From positions 25,780,025-25,844,024 of the forward strand of contig OU612070.1 of the NCBI GenBank assembly GCA_914767715.1: 64,000 nt of DNA, given 5' to 3'. The notes under the pieces are model-generated. The model was not told the origin of the DNA and searched no databases. It was given only the letters and a program-made list of their open reading frames with translations. The translations under genes and the position numbers were made by a program. The stretch comes from Membranipora membranacea (taxonomy: Eukaryota > Bryozoa > Gymnolaemata > Cheilostomatida > Membraniporidae). The stretch's first letter is position 1, and every line of letters starts with the position of its first letter. Positions 59,940 to 64,000 of the stretch are shown piece after piece.

Positions 59940-60396
59940 ATATATTGATGTAATTATATAAATGTAACCAATTATTTACTACATACAATTCTATCTTATA
60001 AAAAATCGTATTTTATATTCAATTTTTATTTCAATCATATATTCTATACAATCCTATTTTATATACAATAATATATTATTTACAAATATATTTTATACAA
60101 TCATATATCATATACCATTATATTTTATATATAGTTATATTCTATATACAAATATATCAATGTATCATATGCGATTATATATAATATATAGTATACACAA
60201 TTATGCACTTTTTACAAATATATTTTTTATACAATAATATATAATATATAATTTACAATCATATATTATAAACAATTATATATTCTATTCAATTATATAT
60301 TATAAATAATCATATATGCTATCCAATTATACATTATTATTACAATTATAACATGTTTGTGGCGAGATAGGCCGAGTTCAAATCCTGGTGAATACA
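59940..60396 (+). repeat. AT-rich array and B-box fragment of the copy E unit
   Basis: The array spans 59940-60350 and the fragment GATAGGCCGAGTTCAAATCC lies at 60369. Same order as at 576-966 and 38431-38946. The second tRNA-like fragment found there has been deleted here (junction near 60477). Confidence 0.65.
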
Positions 60397-61973
60397 GATC
60401 TTGTTAACATATGACTCTTTTATTACTTGGTGGTTTAACTTGTTTTGTCTTGTGACGATTACTACTTACACCCACTATAATATATAATATATTGAATGTT
60501 ACTATTATTATTAATTGATTATTAAATTATTGAAATCAATTGTTTAGTTGATATATTGTTTTATTAAATAGATTGAATAATTTATGAAATTTTCAATAAC
60601 TTATTAAAATTATCAATAAAAATGTAATGAATAAATAAATTATCAATATTTAAACATATTAATATAAACTATATTAGTCATTTATCAACTAATAGTGCAT
60701 GTGACTATAATTTATGCTAAAAACTAATGATTAATGAGCCAATATCCGATATGGCTGCCATTAACAGTTCATTGCTGCCGATTGAATGTTCATATAATGT
60801 CATTGAGTTAAATCTAGGGGTTTGGTTGTTTATTTTTAAGTGTTATGGTAGAGAGCTAAACCATGCAAGCAAGATTGAGCCATACTGCAGTTCTAAAATA
60901 TAATAGGTTGGTAGCATTAATTAGCGACCTCACTATTAAAAACTCAGAACCATACACTCCCATCTTACAAGCTCACACCATGATATAATACATGCTGGGG
61001 TTTTTGTATTTGTTTAATTCTACAAAATATTCATTAGGCTTGTGATACTAATTTGCTTCTCTGAAAAGATAGTCCAGATGCTTCGTCAGCGATTGCAGTG
61101 TTGTAGAAGGGATTGCCCCTGTCAGCTTAATTTTCAAATTGATATTACTTTTAGATGACTTAATCACAGAGTAAAGATATAAAGGGGATTTTGTCCAGTG
61201 GAAATTGTACTCAAATAGCAGTGACTCTCCGAGCTAACCTTTTCTCCTAATCACCAACATGGGGACATGAACAGCTCACCACCAACGCTTCACATTATGA
61301 GCAACCTGAGATATTTGGGCCATCGAGCCGACTGTTTAGCAGCTCCTATAAAAGCTTGATAGAAAGAAGTCTTCTTTACCAGTATACCATCATATACTAT
61401 CATTTGACAGATAGAGAATAATCCATTCTACATCAAATAGCTGATGATAAACTCTGTCACCAAAATCACCTATTCTAAAGGATACCAGAAATAATTCCTT
61501 CACTTATAAAGCAAATTTTTCAGCTATTGATTTCCGTAAATACTTTTATATTATTTATTGTATGCATTTTTTTATCATTTCGGATCCTTCTGGAAATCTG
61601 CTTTAATTATGCCTCTAAGTTTGTTTTTGTAAAAAATATATTCTTGATTTGGAGTTTAGTATATAAGAAGTAGAATATAAATACAGCCAATAATGTTGAT
61701 ACTACCCCCACAGAAAAAACAGACAGACAAAATAATCTTTACACAACAACATGCAATTAATATGTATGGCTTTGTCAATTTCCTGCTGAACCATTGAGCT
61801 TGCATGATATTTTAAGAGTGAGAACTGTTCATAGGGACTCATCAGATGGACTCTTAATTAAAATTAATACAGCATTCAATGTCCTGCTCCTATCTTGTCA
61901 TGTATATGAATTTTGACATTCTAAAATTGGTGAGACATCCTGGTACTATATTTTGACTAAATATAATTTTATG
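60397..61973 (+). other. 5' flank of copy E
   Basis: Non-coding, parallel to 1290-3175 and 39548-41363, with a deletion near 61200 that removes the hairpin region. It leads into the promoter. Confidence 0.65.
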
Positions 61974-62055
61974 TACGTCAATGACAGTAGCATATTGTGA
62001 CATGCAGACATCCTCATGTCCCCTATAAAAGCGAGAACCGAACAACACTAAGTCA
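61974..62055 (+). promoter_or_regulatory. TATA promoter of copy E
   Basis: CRE-like TACGTCA at 61974-61980, CCCCTATAAAAGCGAGAACC with the TATA box at 62023-62030, and an initiator-like TCATTCT with its A at 62055. Matches copies B and C. Confidence 0.65.
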
Positions 62056-62464
62056 TTCTTTCTCTACAGAGCCCTCTACTCACATACAGTAGGTCATTTA
62101 TATAATTACAGATTATAAATGCTGTTAGAACTTTTGCTTAGGAGAACTTTGACATGTTATTTCCGAAACTGCTGTTGTTACTGAAAGCGACATTCATCTA
62201 GATTTGGTTATCATGTGCAATATAATGAGATGTGGCTGATCTCCTTCAAATTGTTATTCAGCAAGGTTTGGTTATTATTGCAGAAACTCAGTTTTTTTTT
62301 AGTTTTTTTGGAATCGAATCAACTCTTTGCATATTCTTTGAGCATAATGAGAAGACAAAGAAAAAGCACATTTATTATGTATTGAATAGTTCTAGGTTTT
62401 TTCCAGTTTATAACTAGCTGAACATGGTTTATGTTACTTTTCTAGGATATCAACTGGATAAATT

Positions 62465-63689
62465 ATGGCAAACCTTGCAAGACTTTTCTTCATCATGGTG
62501 ATCGCAGCTGCGTTATTCTCAGTTGGTAAGTACTATTCATGCTCACATTTAGTTGTTTCTATCACTCCATTTTTGGTTCAATAAGTCCAGTCGAAATTTA
62601 GCCATTACATGTTCAAAGTTATTTGATAATCTAAGATTTATTGGCATTGATTCATGAGAGAAGGCCTATGCTGTATTTGGCGTTTTCAATTTAAAAATTT
62701 AGTTTGTCATTGACCACAAATAATCTCTTGGAGCTGAAAGTGATGTTTGCTTTCACATCACATCACAAAAATACTCTGTTAATTTTCAACACCGTATCAA
62801 GTGTTCACCATATGTGTGCAAAGACGTTATAAAAGATTTACCCTTTTCATGATAGTAAGCAGTTTCGCAACAGTGTCATGTGTTCACCATCCGAAATCTC
62901 TTTCAGTGGAATCTGCAGATGCCTGCGCTGCTTATATGTTAGAACAGCACAAGGGCACGTAAATACCTCGTAGCTCAAAGATACGAAGGGAGGAAAATTC
63001 CTAACACTTTAAATACTTTTTCCCACAAGTGCTCTGAATTTTACAAATGTGAAAATATTGCATAATTAAGGCAGAACTAGCTTCCAGACTATTTATTGCC
63101 GTGGTCCTTCCGTAGTCTTTAACAATTTATAACCTTTGGTAATCACGGTATTAGGCTACCAGTAGCAAATTATAATTGTACTTGTTGCATTGGGACATAG
63201 GATTATTGTGCCTCATACATCGATTGAATTGAAAGCTTGTTATAGAAGAGGCTTTGTTTAGACAAAGAGAGTATATCAAAGGCTAAGGTCTCTCTGAAAT
63301 TATAAAAATATACTCAGCATTGAACCCTACATGTAACATTATATTATAAGGATGAATAAAAATCTTGATTAAATACCACTCGATATCCTGGTCCTAGTGG
63401 GCCCTCAGTTGAATGATGTTATATAGCCACCTAAGTAAAAGCTTATCTTGCTGGTTAGGTAACACTTAACACAGAAATGTCATCCAATTAACCATCAACA
63501 TTATCATCTGTTCATCTTCTGAAATCTCTTTCAGGGGAATCTGCAGATGCCTGCGCTGGGTGTACAGGACAGAAGAGCAGTCCTAATGATTGGAATAGTT
63601 GTTCAGCTAACGACTGCGGTACAGCATGCACAAAGGTTGGATGGACAGGAGGAAACTGTCAGACTACATGCTGCTGTTGCTATAAATAA
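62465..63689 (+). CDS. ten-cysteine secreted peptide, copy E (intact)
   Basis: Exons 62465-62525 and 63535-63689 (71 aa). Signal peptide MANLARLF...LFSV; mature region with CAGC, WNSC, NDCGTACTK, GWTGGNC and CCCCYK. It differs from copy C by Asn for Ser before the third cysteine and Thr for Lys after C-x3-C. All ten cysteines, the phase-1 intron, the acceptor CTCTTTCAG and the leader intron acceptor TTTTCTAG (before 62446) are kept. Intron 2 (about 1 kb) is of the same type as in copy A but lacks its SINE. Substitutions fall between cysteines, as expected for a constrained disulfide peptide. With its normal TATA box it is, with copy C, the best candidate for an expressed gene. Confidence 0.83.
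62907..62962 (+). other. mini-exon candidate of copy E
   Basis: Acceptor CCGAAATCTCTTTCAG, then ESADACAAYMLEQHKGT and TAA. One T fewer than in copies B and C changes the frame after ACAA, which argues against strong selection on the peptide end. Confidence 0.45.
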
Positions 63690-64000
63690 TGTTAACAGAA
63701 TATATGATGAAAATCCAAACTAAATCTATGTTATTTAAATTGTTGATCTTTCAAATTTTGCATGGCATTAACTTTTCAATACCATTTTATTTGAGACAAC
63801 CATTTATTTGCAACACTGATTTTTAGTATTGTCAATTTTCCTGTTAATACATCATCTTGTTTCAACCACAAAAAAATACTGTCTCCTCCATTAATTCAGA
63901 CTTAGTGATTCAGATACAGAATTCCGTGCCCTTAGTCCAAATGTCAACTCGTCCTCATGACATAGTAACTTGTAGATAAAAAGGTGAAAGCATCAAGGCT
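63690..64000 (+). other. 3' flank of copy E
   Basis: Parallel to the sequence after copies A and C (10528, 42829). If the pattern holds, an inverted sixth copy lies beyond the window. No gene is visible. Confidence 0.6.

Overview
The window is AT-rich eukaryotic DNA, most likely from a marine-type invertebrate animal; the species is not identifiable. Evidence for this is GT-AG introns in every credible gene, metazoan-style transposons (a two-gene Harbinger and a THAP/P element), tRNA-derived SINEs, and secretory peptide genes with TATA promoters. Almost every base lies in a sequence found elsewhere in the window, usually also in inverted orientation, so this is a segmentally duplicated locus.

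The main biological content is five copies (A-E) of one small gene family that I do not recognise by name. Each copy has a signal-peptide exon and a second exon encoding a mature peptide of about 45-50 residues with ten cysteines, including a run of four near the C-terminus. Cysteine spacing (C-x3-C, G-x-C, C-x-C) resembles CS-alpha-beta defensins with extra cysteines, so host defence or a venom-like role is plausible but unproven. Copies C (41.9-42.8 kb, +), D (47.4-48.6 kb, -) and E (62.5-63.7 kb, +) are intact. Copy A (8.8-10.5 kb, +) has a one-base deletion and has lost its TATA box beside a Harbinger insertion. Copy B (14.5-16.5 kb, -) carries three competing second exons, all altered.

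Layout: A and B converge, C and D converge, and E starts what may be a third pair. Each unit carries, outwards from its promoter, a conserved 5' flank, tRNA-like fragments and an AT-rich array. The tails between convergent genes form long imperfect palindromes. Between the pairs (22-38 kb and 49-58 kb) lie arrays of an R module in both orientations. The R modules share detectable similarity with the intron and promoter of the peptide gene, so the two appear to have a common origin. They are punctuated by a SINE family whose fullest copies begin with an exact 29-nt match to the 5' end of U2 snRNA.

Datable insertions sit in this background. A Harbinger (3.2-8.3 kb) has two apparently intact genes. 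A P-like element (17.4-20.2 kb) has an 8-bp target duplication and an empty site in other copies. A 3.6-kb palindromic CACTG-ended element (51.4-55.0 kb) has a 3-bp duplication and a nested MITE. Two 370-bp MITEs are flanked by TTAA. A 360-bp insert at 31 kb has a 12-bp duplication. Intron positions and motifs were read by eye; no searches were run.
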